From NCBI RefSeq assembly GCF_965138505.1, contig NZ_CBCSCO010000001.1:372001-436000 (forward strand): a DNA stretch of 64,000 nucleotides. Direction: 5' to 3'. This document shows positions 26,290 to 36,582 of this stretch, piece by piece (position 1 is the stretch's first letter; the number at the start of each line of letters is the position of its first letter). The DNA comes from Litorimonas haliclonae (GTDB lineage: Bacteria > Pseudomonadota > Alphaproteobacteria > Caulobacterales > Maricaulaceae). Under the pieces are notes generated by a model, which had not been told where the DNA came from, did not search any database, and saw nothing but the letters and a program-made list of their open reading frames with translations. The translations under genes and the position numbers were made by a program.

Positions 26290-27480
26290 ATGAAAAACCA
26301 TATATCCAAATCGGCTCTTCGGCAGCGTTTCTCTGACGCTCTTTCAACCCTTTACCGCGAAGAAGTGCCTGCTTACGGGACATTGCTAGAAATTGTTGCC
26401 GAAGTGAATGAAAGTGTTGACCCGGATCAGGCTGTAGATGCAGCTCGATTGGGACAGGAACGCCACGGCGCCATTAGAGTCGGAACGGCCAAAGACCTTT
26501 CAATCATTGCCCGTGTTTTCAACCAACTCGGCATGGAGCCTGTCGGATATTATGATTTGTCAGTTGCAGGACTGCCGATTCATTCAACGGCGTTCCGGCC
26601 CGTGACGACTGAGGGATTAGAAAAAAGTCCCTTTCGAATGTTTACTTCTCTATTGAGACCCGAATTAATTGATGACGAAGGGTTACGAAAGAAAGCTGAA
26701 GCGGCCCTCTCGGAACGAAATATATTTGCACCTGAGCTTTTAACACAATTAGAAAAAATAGAATCTAATGGCGGCCTTGATGAAGATGAGGCGGAGGCTT
26801 TCATCCTCTCTTTCTTAAAGACATTCCAATGGCACGAAAAAGCACAAGTGACGTGGGAAGCCTATAAGGGATTTAAAGAACACCATCCTTTGCTCGCAGA
26901 TATTGTGAGTTTTCAGGGGCCGCACATTAATCACTTAACGCCGCGAACTTTGGACATCGACTTAGCGCAAGAAAGAATGCGTGAGAGAGGGCTTGAGGCC
27001 AAAGATGTGATTGAAGGCCCGCCCAAGAGAAAGTGCCCGATCCTCCTTCGCCAAACCGCTTTTAAAGCCCTTAGCGAAGATATTTTATTTGAAGACTCTG
27101 GCGAGTGGAAAGAAGGCTCCCATACCGCGCGGTTTGGGGAAATTGAGCAAAGGGGCGCGGCCCTGACTCCTAAAGGTCGTGAGCTCTATGATCAATGCCT
27201 CGCCAATAAGGATTTTTCGGATTTCCCGGACGATTGGGATTTAATGAGAGAACAGGGTTTGGCCTACTTCCGAAAAACGAAGACTGGGTTTGCGGCTTTA
27301 ACTTACGAAGATTTTTTACCTGTCAGCGCGGCCGGAATTTTTCGGTCTAATCTCGGCGAAGACGGCGAGGCACACGCCCTAAAAGCCACAGCAAATCAAG
27401 AAGCATTTGAGGCCGCTCTTGGACGCCCTGTCCACGACATGTTTGCCCTGTACTCAGACCAAGCCAAGAAAAACCAATAG
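26290..27480 (+). CDS. hglS: 2-oxoadipate dioxygenase/decarboxylase (HglS/YdcJ family, DUF1338)
   Basis: This 396-aa non-heme iron enzyme of the VOC superfamily matches the family that converts 2-oxoadipate to D-2-hydroxyglutarate in lysine (notably D-lysine) catabolism. Candidate iron ligands are His59 (QERHGAIRVG), His215 (PHINHLTPRTLD) and Glu284 (RFGEIEQRGAALTPKGRELYD), in the order of the characterised enzyme. Length is on the short side of the family (about 400-460) but all conserved blocks are present. It stands alone on the plus strand, 78 bp after folD. Its position next to the D-amino-acid-oriented island to the right may be meaningful. Confidence 0.85.
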   Translation: MKNHISKSALRQRFSDALSTLYREEVPAYGTLLEIVAEVNESVDPDQAVDAARLGQERHGAIRVGTAKDLSIIARVFNQLGMEPVGYYDLSVAGLPIHSTAFRPVTTEGLEKSPFRMFTSLLRPELIDDEGLRKKAEAALSERNIFAPELLTQLEKIESNGGLDEDEAEAFILSFLKTFQWHEKAQVTWEAYKGFKEHHPLLADIVSFQGPHINHLTPRTLDIDLAQERMRERGLEAKDVIEGPPKRKCPILLRQTAFKALSEDILFEDSGEWKEGSHTARFGEIEQRGAALTPKGRELYDQCLANKDFSDFPDDWDLMREQGLAYFRKTKTGFAALTYEDFLPVSAAGIFRSNLGEDGEAHALKATANQEAFEAALGRPVHDMFALYSDQAKKNQ

Positions 27481-27644
27481 ATTTTAAGTCTTCTTTTGCG
27501 GCATGCAAATAAGGGAATTTATCTCAATATACTCATCCTACTAATTAATTACTTTCATTGCTTGAGCGCCATTTAGAATATACAGTTATTCTGAGTAGCA
27601 GGTTTAAGAAAATTTCAGTTTTTATATAAGTTAGGATTCAAATT

Positions 27645-28841
27645 ATGCGCGTATTATTCTGGGGACTTTTGAGTGGTTCCGCATTAGCTTTAACGGCCTG
27701 TACTCACAGTCCTGAAAAAGCAAAATTTGATGCTAATTGTGACTTTGGAGATACAAAGTTTTCTGCCGCGTTTGAGGCCGCCCGCCTCAACGGATGTCGT
27801 GAAACGGCTCCCAATAGCTATGAATTGCTCATTGAGCCAGAAAACACACCTATCAATCAGAGTGCTTGGTATGCGTTCGATATCTCGGCCCCTGCAGATA
27901 AGATGTTAAATCTCACTTTAGTTTATTCCGAAGGCTATCATAGATATCCGATTAAAAAACGCATCGGCGCTGGAGAGTGGCAACAAATAGAAACACGCCC
28001 TGATCCGAAAGCCAAATCAGACCGACATGACTTTACAATTCAAACGGATGGAAATCCTGTCCGGATAGCGGCGCAACCTATTTTCGATACGGCTAAGCAC
28101 CTCAAATGGATTGAGGCTATGTCCACGCTTGAATATGTAGATCAGACCACGATTGGCCAATCAGTCGAAAGCAGACCCATTATAAAACTAGAGGAAGTTG
28201 ACGATCCGACTAAACCCTATGTCTTAATTGTAGGGAGACAACACCCTCCGGAGACGACCGGGGCGGATGCGCTAACCCCTTTTGTTGAAGCCATTTGGGG
28301 AGACACGGAGCAAGCTAAAAACTTCCGCTCTCAATACAATCTCATTGTCGTCCCGCTTTTAAATCCGGATGGAGTCTTTCATGGGAATTGGCGGCATAAT
28401 ATGAACGGTATCGATTTAAATCGTGATTGGGGCCCCTTCACCCAACCAGAAACTCAAGCCATTGAAGCAGAGTTGCAGCGCTTTGAAGCGGGTTCAGATC
28501 GCATTGTCGCTTTTGTGGATTTTCATTCCACTTGGCGGAACCTTCTTTATACTCAAACTGAAGAAGAATCTGCATCACCAGACGGGTTTACGAAAAAATG
28601 GGTAAATATCGTCGATGAAAAACTGGATGATGATGTTTATGCGTTTACCCGCGAACAAAGTCCAAATGAAGGCAAACCAACTTCAAAAAATTATATGAAT
28701 AGTCAGTTTGGGATTACGGCGGTGACCTATGAGGTAGGGGATCATACCGAAATCAATGCGACACAACTCGCTTCTAAACAGTTTGCTGAAACTTTTATGG
28801 AATTGTTTTTGCGGCAGTCAGAAATGACGAACGATAAATAA
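27645..28841 (+). CDS. M14-family zinc carboxypeptidase, predicted lipoprotein
   Basis: This 398-aa exported peptidase has a lipobox (ALTAC, Cys19). It has an N-terminal beta domain (about 35-145), then an M14 catalytic domain. That domain carries zinc ligands His200 and Glu203 (GRQHPPETTG) and His294 (VDFHSTWRN), the NPDG and DLNRDW motifs (240-262), and a candidate catalytic Glu in TYEVGDHTEIN near residue 366. It resembles cytosolic-carboxypeptidase-like M14 enzymes with a front beta-sandwich. It probably trims peptides at or outside the membrane. It converges on the TonB receptor gene, with a terminator between. Confidence 0.88.
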   Translation: MRVLFWGLLSGSALALTACTHSPEKAKFDANCDFGDTKFSAAFEAARLNGCRETAPNSYELLIEPENTPINQSAWYAFDISAPADKMLNLTLVYSEGYHRYPIKKRIGAGEWQQIETRPDPKAKSDRHDFTIQTDGNPVRIAAQPIFDTAKHLKWIEAMSTLEYVDQTTIGQSVESRPIIKLEEVDDPTKPYVLIVGRQHPPETTGADALTPFVEAIWGDTEQAKNFRSQYNLIVVPLLNPDGVFHGNWRHNMNGIDLNRDWGPFTQPETQAIEAELQRFEAGSDRIVAFVDFHSTWRNLLYTQTEEESASPDGFTKKWVNIVDEKLDDDVYAFTREQSPNEGKPTSKNYMNSQFGITAVTYEVGDHTEINATQLASKQFAETFMELFLRQSEMTNDK

Positions 28842-28860
28842 TATCGTTCTCTCATACAAA

Positions 28861-28890
28861 AAGACCGGAGCGGTAGCCGCTCCGGTCTTA
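28861..28890 (-). terminator. Strong hairpin terminator of the TonB-receptor gene
   Basis: A perfect 13-bp stem (28861-28873 and 28877-28889, loop TAG) is followed by five U when read on the minus strand. On the plus strand only two T follow, so it terminates the receptor gene better than the convergent peptidase gene, but may slow both. Confidence 0.8.
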
Positions 28891-28917
28891 AAAACTTTCA
28901 TTTCTTTATGACTCTGA

Positions 28918-31900
28918 TCAGAACGATTTACTGATATCAAAATAGATGAAGCGTCCACGGGACGAATGATACGATCCGAAATATCCGAAGGTCTCGTCCG
29001 CAAGCGGCGGAGCAACATCGAATGCATTGTTCATTCCGACCTTTAGACGTGTATCACTAAAAATATTATCAGAATTAAACTCATACTGGGCGTAGATATT
29101 CGTCGTACCATAATCCTCGATGACATAAACATTGCCGTCCGGATCTAGACCAGGGCTGGTCTCATAAAATTCACCGACATAGGTGTATCTTGCGCCTGCT
29201 CCAAAACCACCAGGATGACGCCAAGTGACGCTCGCGGCCGCTTGCCATTCAGGCTGGCCGTTTTGACCAATGATGTCCCCCTCTTGAGAAACAGTGATTT
29301 CATCAGAGATTTGCCCACTTTCTACAGCGTCTCTAATAGCCAGAGATCCTGGAGACAAATCAATGAAATAATCCGTCATCTGAGTAGCATTAATTTTGAA
29401 TTTGAAATCCCCAAATTTGGTGCCATTGAGGTCATAATAAGCCGCGTAATCGATACCTTTGACTTCCTGAGTTTCATTATTGTCATAAGTATCTTGGACG
29501 AAAAGGATTTCTCCGAACGGATTGCTCTCAAAAGCTGTCCCTTCGAGAAAGGCAATATCGTCTTCATCCGGGTCTTCGCGGACAACATTTTCATTGAATG
29601 AGCCGTTCAAACGCTGAACCAAGTCCAGATCAATCTGGTTGGCTCCGCCGAACACACCCACCACATTCTCACGTTCGATTTCCCAGCGGTCCACGGTTAA
29701 AGTCAAGCCATCCAGAAAACGGAGCGGACCATCAAAGCCGCGGGGCTCAAAGACCGCGCCAAATGTAATATTGGTATCTTCTTCCGGTCCGATATCTTCG
29801 GCAACGATACGCCGCTCTTGGGTGAATGTGGTGAAACCTTCGCAATCCCCATATTCAGCAAATGTTCCGTTCTGAACGCCAGCTTCACAGAACGAAGAGT
29901 CTTGGCGTGTATTCGAGCGGCCAACCTGCTGGTTAATCACCAATAGGTTCGGAGCTCGGAATCCTTTGGAGTAAGCACCGCGTACTTTTACACTATCAAA
30001 GGGCTTCCAAGCTGCGGCGATACGCGGCTTGATACCAGATCCGCCGAAATCGGAATAATCTTCATAACGGGCCGCCACTTGAAGGTCCAAAGTCTGCACC
30101 AGAGGTAAGTTCATTTCCGGTCCGACGAGCGGGACAGATGCTTCTACAAAAGCGCCCAAGACAGTACGCGCCCCATCCGAGTCAGGAGTCGCGGATGAGT
30201 TTAAGACATCGGATTCTGAAAAACTGCCGGTCACAGCGTCCGTAAATGTGATGGAACCGTCGAGGCGATCATCACGATTTTCATCGTAAGTTTCTCGGCG
30301 AGCTTCGACGCCTGCCGCAATACCTACATCTCCGCCGGGGAGCGAAAAGAGGTTGCCATTTGTGACTTTAAAGTCGGCCAAAGCCAAAGAGGTCGTTGTC
30401 ACACGTTCTACTGAAATTAGAAACGGATCAATGAGATCCTGTGTATTCCCCGGACCGTCACCCAGAGACGGGTTATTTGGATCTCCTCCATTAAAGATAT
30501 TGTAGACGTTCGGCGTTTCGTTGAACAAAGACTGTTGGAACAGTGTCGATGAAATCCGATTGGATGTTGTATCATCAGTTTTAGCCGTAGAATACAAAAC
30601 GGCTCCGTCCCAGTTCCAATTCGAGGCTCCAAAGTCACCTTTAAAGCCCGTTAGTGCCCGGAAGGAAGTATTCACGACATTTGCATTTCGGGTTCCAACA
30701 TCGACAAAACGAAAGCGTCCGCCATCAACGAAGACCGGCAAACCTTCATCCGGTACATTTTCTAGCCCGGGGAGACGGTTGGGGTTTAAGGAACCATCTG
30801 AGAAACGGACTGGGCCGAATGGATTGTAATAATAATTGGCAGGAATAACGATGTCACCAGATCCGATCGGGGAGTTTTCCGAATTGATTGGGTTCGTTTC
30901 AGCATAATAGAATCCAAGTTCGCTGTAATGGCGAATACCATTATCAAGATCGCGGTTCATAAACGCAAAGACGTTAAACCTGTCACGGTCAGAGATAACC
31001 GTACGGTTGGAATCGTCATTATAGCGCAAATCCCGATCCATCGAATTGTCATCTAGACATAAATTGAGATCGGAAAGATTGCCCACAGCCGTTCCGCGGC
31101 ACCCAGCAAACGTATTGGGTTGAATGTGGAATCTTCCGCCTGATGTCGTCAGGTTTTCACCGTTTTGACTCACGCGCGTGCTGGATGTTGTGTCTAGGGT
31201 GAACTGGCCCCAAGGAGAACCGGTCGAACGGTTATCAAAAGACGTGTCCCCCTCAAAGCTTGTGCCTACGAGGAAAGGACGTTGGTCAACATTAAATGTC
31301 TGTTCTTGCTCATCCGCGAATTGAGCGCCGCGCTTGGAATATTCGGCAAAAAACGAAACGTTAGTTTTACCGTCCTTAAAATCTTTGCCGCCTTTGACCC
31401 GTATGGTGCTTTCATCAAGTCCCGTATTTGTCGCAAAACCTGTTCGGGCAGAAACATTCAGCCCCTCATAATCATCCTGCAAGATCATATTTACGACGCC
31501 GGCAACCGCGTCAGACCCGTAAATCGCGGAGGCCCCGTCATTAAGCACTTCCATCCGTCTTACGCCGCCGACGGGAAGTGCGTTAGTATTGACTGTGACG
31601 ACAGGCGTTGAAAGTTCAACCTGCGTTCCTGGGTGACTTACGACCCGTCTGCCGTTGAGCAAAACCAACGTGCCGCTTGATCCGATAGACCGTAAGTTCA
31701 CGGAGGCGACATCACCCCGGGCATTGTTAACCGTACTGGAGTTGGAGTTATTGAAATTGACCGCCCCATTTGACGGCAAAGCCCGAAACAAATCTTCACC
31801 GTCAACAGATCCGATACTTTGCAGGTCTTCCGATGTAACAACCGTGACTGGAAGCGCTTCATTGACACGTGCGCCTTGAATATAGGTTCCGGTCGCGATG

Positions 31901-32028
31901 ACTTCATCTTCGGGCGTCGCTGCAGATGGGGTTTGCGCATTGGCCACCATCGGCAAACAAACAAGCATAGTACTAGCAAGCCAAAACCGGCGTGATTTTA
32001 CAGCTCCAAGCAAATTGCGGTTGTTCAT
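28918..32028 (-). CDS. TonB-dependent receptor, large (1036 aa)
   Basis: This outer-membrane active transporter has a signal peptide (about 1-31, ending VANAQ) and a TonB-box-like segment (EDEVIATGTYI). The plug domain (about 60-185) contains VNLRSIGSSGTLVLLNGRR and DGASAIYGSDAVAGVVNM. A 22-strand barrel ends in the C-terminal aromatic IYFDISKSF, needed for barrel assembly. The size and the plug variant (VNEALPVTVVTSEDL, GRRVV) are those of large receptors that import peptides or oligosaccharides rather than small siderophores. Its neighbours, an M14 peptidase behind it and a D-aminoacylase and second M14 enzyme divergent from it, suggest a peptide-like substrate. Confidence 0.92.
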   Translation of the reverse strand: MNNRNLLGAVKSRRFWLASTMLVCLPMVANAQTPSAATPEDEVIATGTYIQGARVNEALPVTVVTSEDLQSIGSVDGEDLFRALPSNGAVNFNNSNSSTVNNARGDVASVNLRSIGSSGTLVLLNGRRVVSHPGTQVELSTPVVTVNTNALPVGGVRRMEVLNDGASAIYGSDAVAGVVNMILQDDYEGLNVSARTGFATNTGLDESTIRVKGGKDFKDGKTNVSFFAEYSKRGAQFADEQEQTFNVDQRPFLVGTSFEGDTSFDNRSTGSPWGQFTLDTTSSTRVSQNGENLTTSGGRFHIQPNTFAGCRGTAVGNLSDLNLCLDDNSMDRDLRYNDDSNRTVISDRDRFNVFAFMNRDLDNGIRHYSELGFYYAETNPINSENSPIGSGDIVIPANYYYNPFGPVRFSDGSLNPNRLPGLENVPDEGLPVFVDGGRFRFVDVGTRNANVVNTSFRALTGFKGDFGASNWNWDGAVLYSTAKTDDTTSNRISSTLFQQSLFNETPNVYNIFNGGDPNNPSLGDGPGNTQDLIDPFLISVERVTTTSLALADFKVTNGNLFSLPGGDVGIAAGVEARRETYDENRDDRLDGSITFTDAVTGSFSESDVLNSSATPDSDGARTVLGAFVEASVPLVGPEMNLPLVQTLDLQVAARYEDYSDFGGSGIKPRIAAAWKPFDSVKVRGAYSKGFRAPNLLVINQQVGRSNTRQDSSFCEAGVQNGTFAEYGDCEGFTTFTQERRIVAEDIGPEEDTNITFGAVFEPRGFDGPLRFLDGLTLTVDRWEIERENVVGVFGGANQIDLDLVQRLNGSFNENVVREDPDEDDIAFLEGTAFESNPFGEILFVQDTYDNNETQEVKGIDYAAYYDLNGTKFGDFKFKINATQMTDYFIDLSPGSLAIRDAVESGQISDEITVSQEGDIIGQNGQPEWQAAASVTWRHPGGFGAGARYTYVGEFYETSPGLDPDGNVYVIEDYGTTNIYAQYEFNSDNIFSDTRLKVGMNNAFDVAPPLADETFGYFGSYHSSRGRFIYFDISKSF

Positions 32029-32046
32029 AGTAAATCCCCTAAAAGT

Positions 32047-32068
32047 AAAATCAGACGAGACTGATTTT
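32047..32068 (-). promoter_or_regulatory. Perfect 8-bp inverted repeat in the leader of the large TonB receptor
   Basis: AAAATCAG, six bases, CTGATTTT (32047-32054 and 32061-32068) lies about 20-40 bp upstream of the receptor start codon. It could be an operator half-site pair or a leader hairpin; it is the only clear structure in the 271-bp divergent promoter region 32029-32299. Confidence 0.4.
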
Positions 32069-32299
32069 TAGTATAACTCAGATCGATACTGACAATATCC
32101 TTTGGGCTGCGTCAGAATCTGCTTCCTACATTGGTTAAGAAAAGGAGCGTAAGTCAAATTAAATCGACCTTCCATAACCCTAGTCTATGCCCTACCCCAC
32201 TGAAAGCTATGGACATTCTCCAAGGGGTAAGTTTTATATCTGGGCAAGGCCACACGCCCCACTTTTTAAGCTAAAACTCTGATGAGACTATTTTAAATT

Positions 32300-33883
32300 A
32301 TGAAAGTTTCGAACATCAAACGTCTCTTAACAATAACTGTCGGCTTAGCAGTTTCGGCGTGTCAGACAACTTTAGACGCTGACTTTTTGATCCTGAACGG
32401 AGATGTTTACACGGGTGAAGATTCTATAAGGCAGGATTTATCCGTCGCGACGAAGGGGTCTGATATTGTCTATGTCGGGACCAACCCTTCCCATATCAGA
32501 GCTCGTCAGAATTTGGATGCGAGCGGTATGATTGTCGCTCCCGGTTTTATAGATCCCCACACACATGCACGCGACGACCTTAAAAGCGAAGAATCCGAAA
32601 AGCGTGAAAACTCTGCCTTCCGACTACAGGGGGTTACGACAGTCGTGATTGGAAATGACGGCGGCGGGGCTCCTGATATTTCAGATCAGGCATCAAGTTT
32701 TGCAGAACAAGGTATTGGGACGAATGTAGGACTGTTTGTTGGACATGGAGCGGTTAGAAAACAGGTCATGAACCGGGACAATCGCCCTCCAAGCCCCAAC
32801 GAACTTCTGGCTATGGAGAGTCTCATTGAAACAGCAATGAGAGACGGCGCACTCGGGCTTTCGACAGGTTTATTTTACAGTCCAGGTAGTCATTCGGAAA
32901 CAGACGAAATCATCTCTTTGGCAAAGATTGTCGCGCAAAATGGCGGCATTTATGACAGTCATATCCGGGATGAAAGTAATTATAATATTGGCGTAAAAGC
33001 CGCCGTTGAAGAAGTTATTGAAATTGGACGCCGGGCTGAAGTTCCTGTCCATATCTCACACATAAAAGCTTTGGGCGTGGATGTATGGGGTCAAAGCAAC
33101 GAAATTATTCAAGCCATAAATAAAGCCAGAAATGACGGTATAGATATCACGGCTGACCAATACCCCTGGACAGCCTCTTCCACCAGTCTGTCTTCAGCCT
33201 TTATCCCAAGCCGGTTAAAAGCCGGAGGCGAAGAGGTTTATCAAAACCGGCTATCAGACCCTGAATTGCGCTCAGAAATTCTGTCAGATGTTAAGGAAAA
33301 CATTCGTCGGCGCGGGGGGGCAGACGCTGTCTTGCTAACTCGGAGTAAACCCGAATGGCAGAATAAGAGGTTAGATGAAGTTGCAAAAGAGTTCAATATG
33401 AGCCCTGAGCAAATGGTGGTGCACATCGCCCAAAACGGTGACTCTAAAATTGCATCTTTCAATATGAATGACGCCGATATCGAAGCGTTTATGAGCCAGA
33501 CCTGGGTCATGACCGGATCCGATGGGGGTAGCGGCCACCCGCGGAAATTTGCGAGTTTTCCTCGGAAATACGAAATTTATGTGAAAGGTAAGCAAGTGCT
33601 AACCCTCACAGAGTTTCTCTATCGAAGCAGTGGGTTAACGGCAAAAACCCTGAATTTGTGTAATCGCGGCTTCTTAAAACAGGGGTATAAGGCAGATATT
33701 GTTATATTCGATCCCTCCGCCTACTCTCCCAAGGCAGATTATGAGAACCCTGATCGGTTATCCGAAGGCGTGACGTACTTACTGGTAAACGGGGAGTTGG
33801 CCGTCGAAAAGGGTCAGTCTTTGCCCAACCTTCCAGGAACTATCGTCAATCGATGTTTGAAAGCCAAACGTTCCACCCAATAA
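32300..33883 (+). CDS. N-acyl-D-amino-acid deacylase (D-aminoacylase) family lipoprotein
   Basis: This 527-aa amidohydrolase has a lipobox (AVSAC, Cys21). It shows the D-aminoacylase pattern: N-terminal beta strands, HTH metal ligands (His87, His89 in FIDPHTHARDD), SGLFYSPG, HIRDESNYN, VHISHIKALG and a late GSDGGSGHPR. In characterised D-aminoacylases a Cys in the motif GNCG is a metal ligand; here the matching position reads GNDGGG (Asp120), a difference worth noting. It should remove acyl groups from N-acyl-D-amino acids or related D-residue compounds in the periplasm. It begins 271 bp from the divergent TonB receptor and is followed 31 bp later by the second M14 gene. Confidence 0.85.
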   Translation: MKVSNIKRLLTITVGLAVSACQTTLDADFLILNGDVYTGEDSIRQDLSVATKGSDIVYVGTNPSHIRARQNLDASGMIVAPGFIDPHTHARDDLKSEESEKRENSAFRLQGVTTVVIGNDGGGAPDISDQASSFAEQGIGTNVGLFVGHGAVRKQVMNRDNRPPSPNELLAMESLIETAMRDGALGLSTGLFYSPGSHSETDEIISLAKIVAQNGGIYDSHIRDESNYNIGVKAAVEEVIEIGRRAEVPVHISHIKALGVDVWGQSNEIIQAINKARNDGIDITADQYPWTASSTSLSSAFIPSRLKAGGEEVYQNRLSDPELRSEILSDVKENIRRRGGADAVLLTRSKPEWQNKRLDEVAKEFNMSPEQMVVHIAQNGDSKIASFNMNDADIEAFMSQTWVMTGSDGGSGHPRKFASFPRKYEIYVKGKQVLTLTEFLYRSSGLTAKTLNLCNRGFLKQGYKADIVIFDPSAYSPKADYENPDRLSEGVTYLLVNGELAVEKGQSLPNLPGTIVNRCLKAKRSTQ

Positions 33884-33913
33884 ACAAACCTCACCAAAAC
33901 CTAAGAGCCCTCA

Positions 33914-36502
33914 ATGTTAAAACGAATACTTCCCCTCAGTCTCTGCTTTGCCGGTATGATATACGGAGCCGCCGAGGCCGCCCCCGTCGAAGATTACTTT
34001 CCTAACACTGAAGTTTTCGAAGCAAGCGTGACAACACCGGAAGATCATCTGGGCTATGGTTTAGGGGAACAACATATTTCACCGGCAGCTCTATCGGGAT
34101 ATATGAGACAGCTCTCCCGTGAAAACTCGCGCGTGGACATGAAAACAATTGGTTATTCACACGAGCGCAACAGTATTGACCACGTCTATATTTCCTCGCC
34201 AGAGAACATTGAAAACCTTGAGGTTCGCCTAGAGCAACATCGGAGTGCAACCTCCGCTGAAGAAGACATTCTTGTCTTATATCTCGCCTATAGCGTCCAT
34301 GGGAATGAGGCCTCGGGTTCCAACGCCGCACCTTTGGTGGCATATTATTTAGCGGCGTCGAAAGACCCAAAAGTAAAAACTCTTTTGGAAAAGACCATAA
34401 TCATCCTTGAACCCGTCCAAAACCCGGATGGGCTTGGCCGCTTTGCCTCTTGGGTAAATCAGCACCAAGGGAACACCCAAAACTTTGATAATAACAATCG
34501 CGAACACCACGAACAATGGCCCTCCGGACGTACAAACCATTATTGGTTTGATCTAAACAGAGACTGGATCTTCGCCGTTCATCCCGAATCAAAAGCGCGC
34601 ATTAAAGCTTATCAGACATGGAAGCCGCATGTGTTGGGAGATTATCACGAAATGGGAGGTGATATTCCTAGCTATTTCTTCCAGCCCGGACACCCTGACC
34701 GCACTCACCCTCTAACGTCTCAAGCCAATCAGGATCTAACATTTGGCCTGGCCGAGTTTCATGCGAAAGCCCTGGACGAGCGAGGCCAAGCCTATTTCAC
34801 TGAAGAACGGTTTGACGACTTATATTACGGTAAAGCGTCAGCGTACCCTGACTCTACCGGGGCTATTGGCCTGTTGTTTGAACAAAGCTCTGTTCGGGGC
34901 CACGCCAGAGAGCTTGGCGGTGAAGAAGTGACTTTCAATGATTCCATTGCCAACCAACTCACAACATCTCTCTCTTTAATTTGGGGGTCTGATCATTACC
35001 GAGACGATATTCTTTCCTACCGGTTCGAGACAATCAAAGAACAAAATGAATTAGCAGGCACACAAGATGTGAAGGGCTATATTTTTTCAGATAATGGAGA
35101 TCCGGCTCGGGCGGGGGAACTTTTAAAAATCTTATCCTTGCATAATATCCCTGTGGAAAAACTTAAAGCAGACAAACAGGTTGGAGACGTAAACTTTCGT
35201 AAAGACCAAGCTTGGATTGTGCGTACCGGAGGCGCTCAAAATGCTCTAATCCATTCCTTATTTGAAATCCGTACTGAATTTAAAGATTCTGTCTTTTACG
35301 ACGTTTCATCATGGAATCTTCCCTTGGCGTTTAATCTACCGTTTGAGACCCTCACGTCTTTAAATGGGATTGATAGCAGCCCCATCCAAGGCGCTGTTCT
35401 CCCCAAAGCGGTCACTCCGGGAAATGATAATCCTGTCGCTTACGCGATATCCTGGAATCAATTCCGCGCACCTCGCTTACTGCAAAGCTTTCTAGCGGCC
35501 GAGCTACACCCCCGTCTCGCGGCATTACCTTTTTCTGCGAAGGTTCAGTCCGGAGGGATTAAAAACTTTGCCGCTGGCAGTATTATTGTACAGCCAAAAT
35601 CCGAAGCCGAGCATAAGAAAGTTCGCGAAAGTCTCGCATCCCATCCCGATATCAATGTTTATGGATTGACCACAGGTTTAACTCCGACAGGCCCGGATTT
35701 GGGATCACGGGGCATGGAAGCCATCGCTCCTATAAAACCGGCCCTAATTGTAGGAGACGGCATCAGGCCAACAGAGGCCGGAGAAATTCGGTACGCGGTC
35801 GATATGCGCTTTGGTGTCCCTTTAACAATTTTGGACAACACAGCGCTAGGTTCCGTGAATCTGTCTAATTACACACATGTTTTATTGGCTGATGGGTCTT
35901 ACAACTCATGGAAAGATGCACCTGAAATTCTATCCGACTGGGTAGAAGACGGCGGCATTCTAGTTGCTCAGAAAAGAGCAGCCGAATGGGCGGAAACCAA
36001 AATGATTTTTGATCAAGACGATGAAAAATCTGACAACAAGCTATCTCAAGGAGAAAACAACGAATCTGAATCAGATATCGATGAGGAAGCCCCGTCAAGC
36101 AGGGCCTATCAAGATTACGAAAATGACCGTAGCAAAAAGACGATTTCGGGCGCCGTATTACGGGCAAAGGCCGATCTGACACATCCTTTATTGTTTGGCT
36201 TCACCGATACGGATATCCCTGTTTTTTACAATAGTGACCATATCCTGAGAGAGGCCCCAATCTCATACGACATGCCACTCTCATATTCCGGCGAAGAGCT
36301 TTTGATAACGGGATATGCCGACGATAAACAGTTGGAGAAGATAGCAGATACGCCAACTCTGGCATTGCACCGAAAGGGAAAAGGCAAAATAGTTCTCTTC
36401 TCCAACAATTCCAATTTTCGGGCGGTTTGGATTGGGACGGAACGTTTATACGCCAACGCCCTCTTTTTCACGCAATCAATAGATAGTCGTAAGGAAGACT
36501 GA
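33914..36502 (+). CDS. Secreted M14-family zinc carboxypeptidase, long form (862 aa)
   Basis: A signal peptide (about 1-23) precedes an M14 catalytic domain with zinc ligands His129 and Glu132 (SVHGNEASG) and His245 (LGDYHEMGG), plus the NPDG and DLNRDW motifs. About 480 residues follow, including a region with a class I glutamine-amidotransferase-like feel (HVLLADGSYNSW, DWVEDGGILVAQ, GKGKIVLFSNNSNFRAVW) and an acidic loop near residues 700-735. This architecture is seen in large exported M14 proteins of marine bacteria. It is probably in an operon with the D-aminoacylase gene. The substrate is likely to be peptides taken up by or generated near the TonB receptor. Confidence 0.88.
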   Translation: MLKRILPLSLCFAGMIYGAAEAAPVEDYFPNTEVFEASVTTPEDHLGYGLGEQHISPAALSGYMRQLSRENSRVDMKTIGYSHERNSIDHVYISSPENIENLEVRLEQHRSATSAEEDILVLYLAYSVHGNEASGSNAAPLVAYYLAASKDPKVKTLLEKTIIILEPVQNPDGLGRFASWVNQHQGNTQNFDNNNREHHEQWPSGRTNHYWFDLNRDWIFAVHPESKARIKAYQTWKPHVLGDYHEMGGDIPSYFFQPGHPDRTHPLTSQANQDLTFGLAEFHAKALDERGQAYFTEERFDDLYYGKASAYPDSTGAIGLLFEQSSVRGHARELGGEEVTFNDSIANQLTTSLSLIWGSDHYRDDILSYRFETIKEQNELAGTQDVKGYIFSDNGDPARAGELLKILSLHNIPVEKLKADKQVGDVNFRKDQAWIVRTGGAQNALIHSLFEIRTEFKDSVFYDVSSWNLPLAFNLPFETLTSLNGIDSSPIQGAVLPKAVTPGNDNPVAYAISWNQFRAPRLLQSFLAAELHPRLAALPFSAKVQSGGIKNFAAGSIIVQPKSEAEHKKVRESLASHPDINVYGLTTGLTPTGPDLGSRGMEAIAPIKPALIVGDGIRPTEAGEIRYAVDMRFGVPLTILDNTALGSVNLSNYTHVLLADGSYNSWKDAPEILSDWVEDGGILVAQKRAAEWAETKMIFDQDDEKSDNKLSQGENNESESDIDEEAPSSRAYQDYENDRSKKTISGAVLRAKADLTHPLLFGFTDTDIPVFYNSDHILREAPISYDMPLSYSGEELLITGYADDKQLEKIADTPTLALHRKGKGKIVLFSNNSNFRAVWIGTERLYANALFFTQSIDSRKED

Positions 36503-36582
36503 TCTTTATCATCCCCCAACTCTCTAATTTTGATTTTAATGATATCACTCGGCTAAATTGGCTGGGTGACTCGAGCGGTAGA

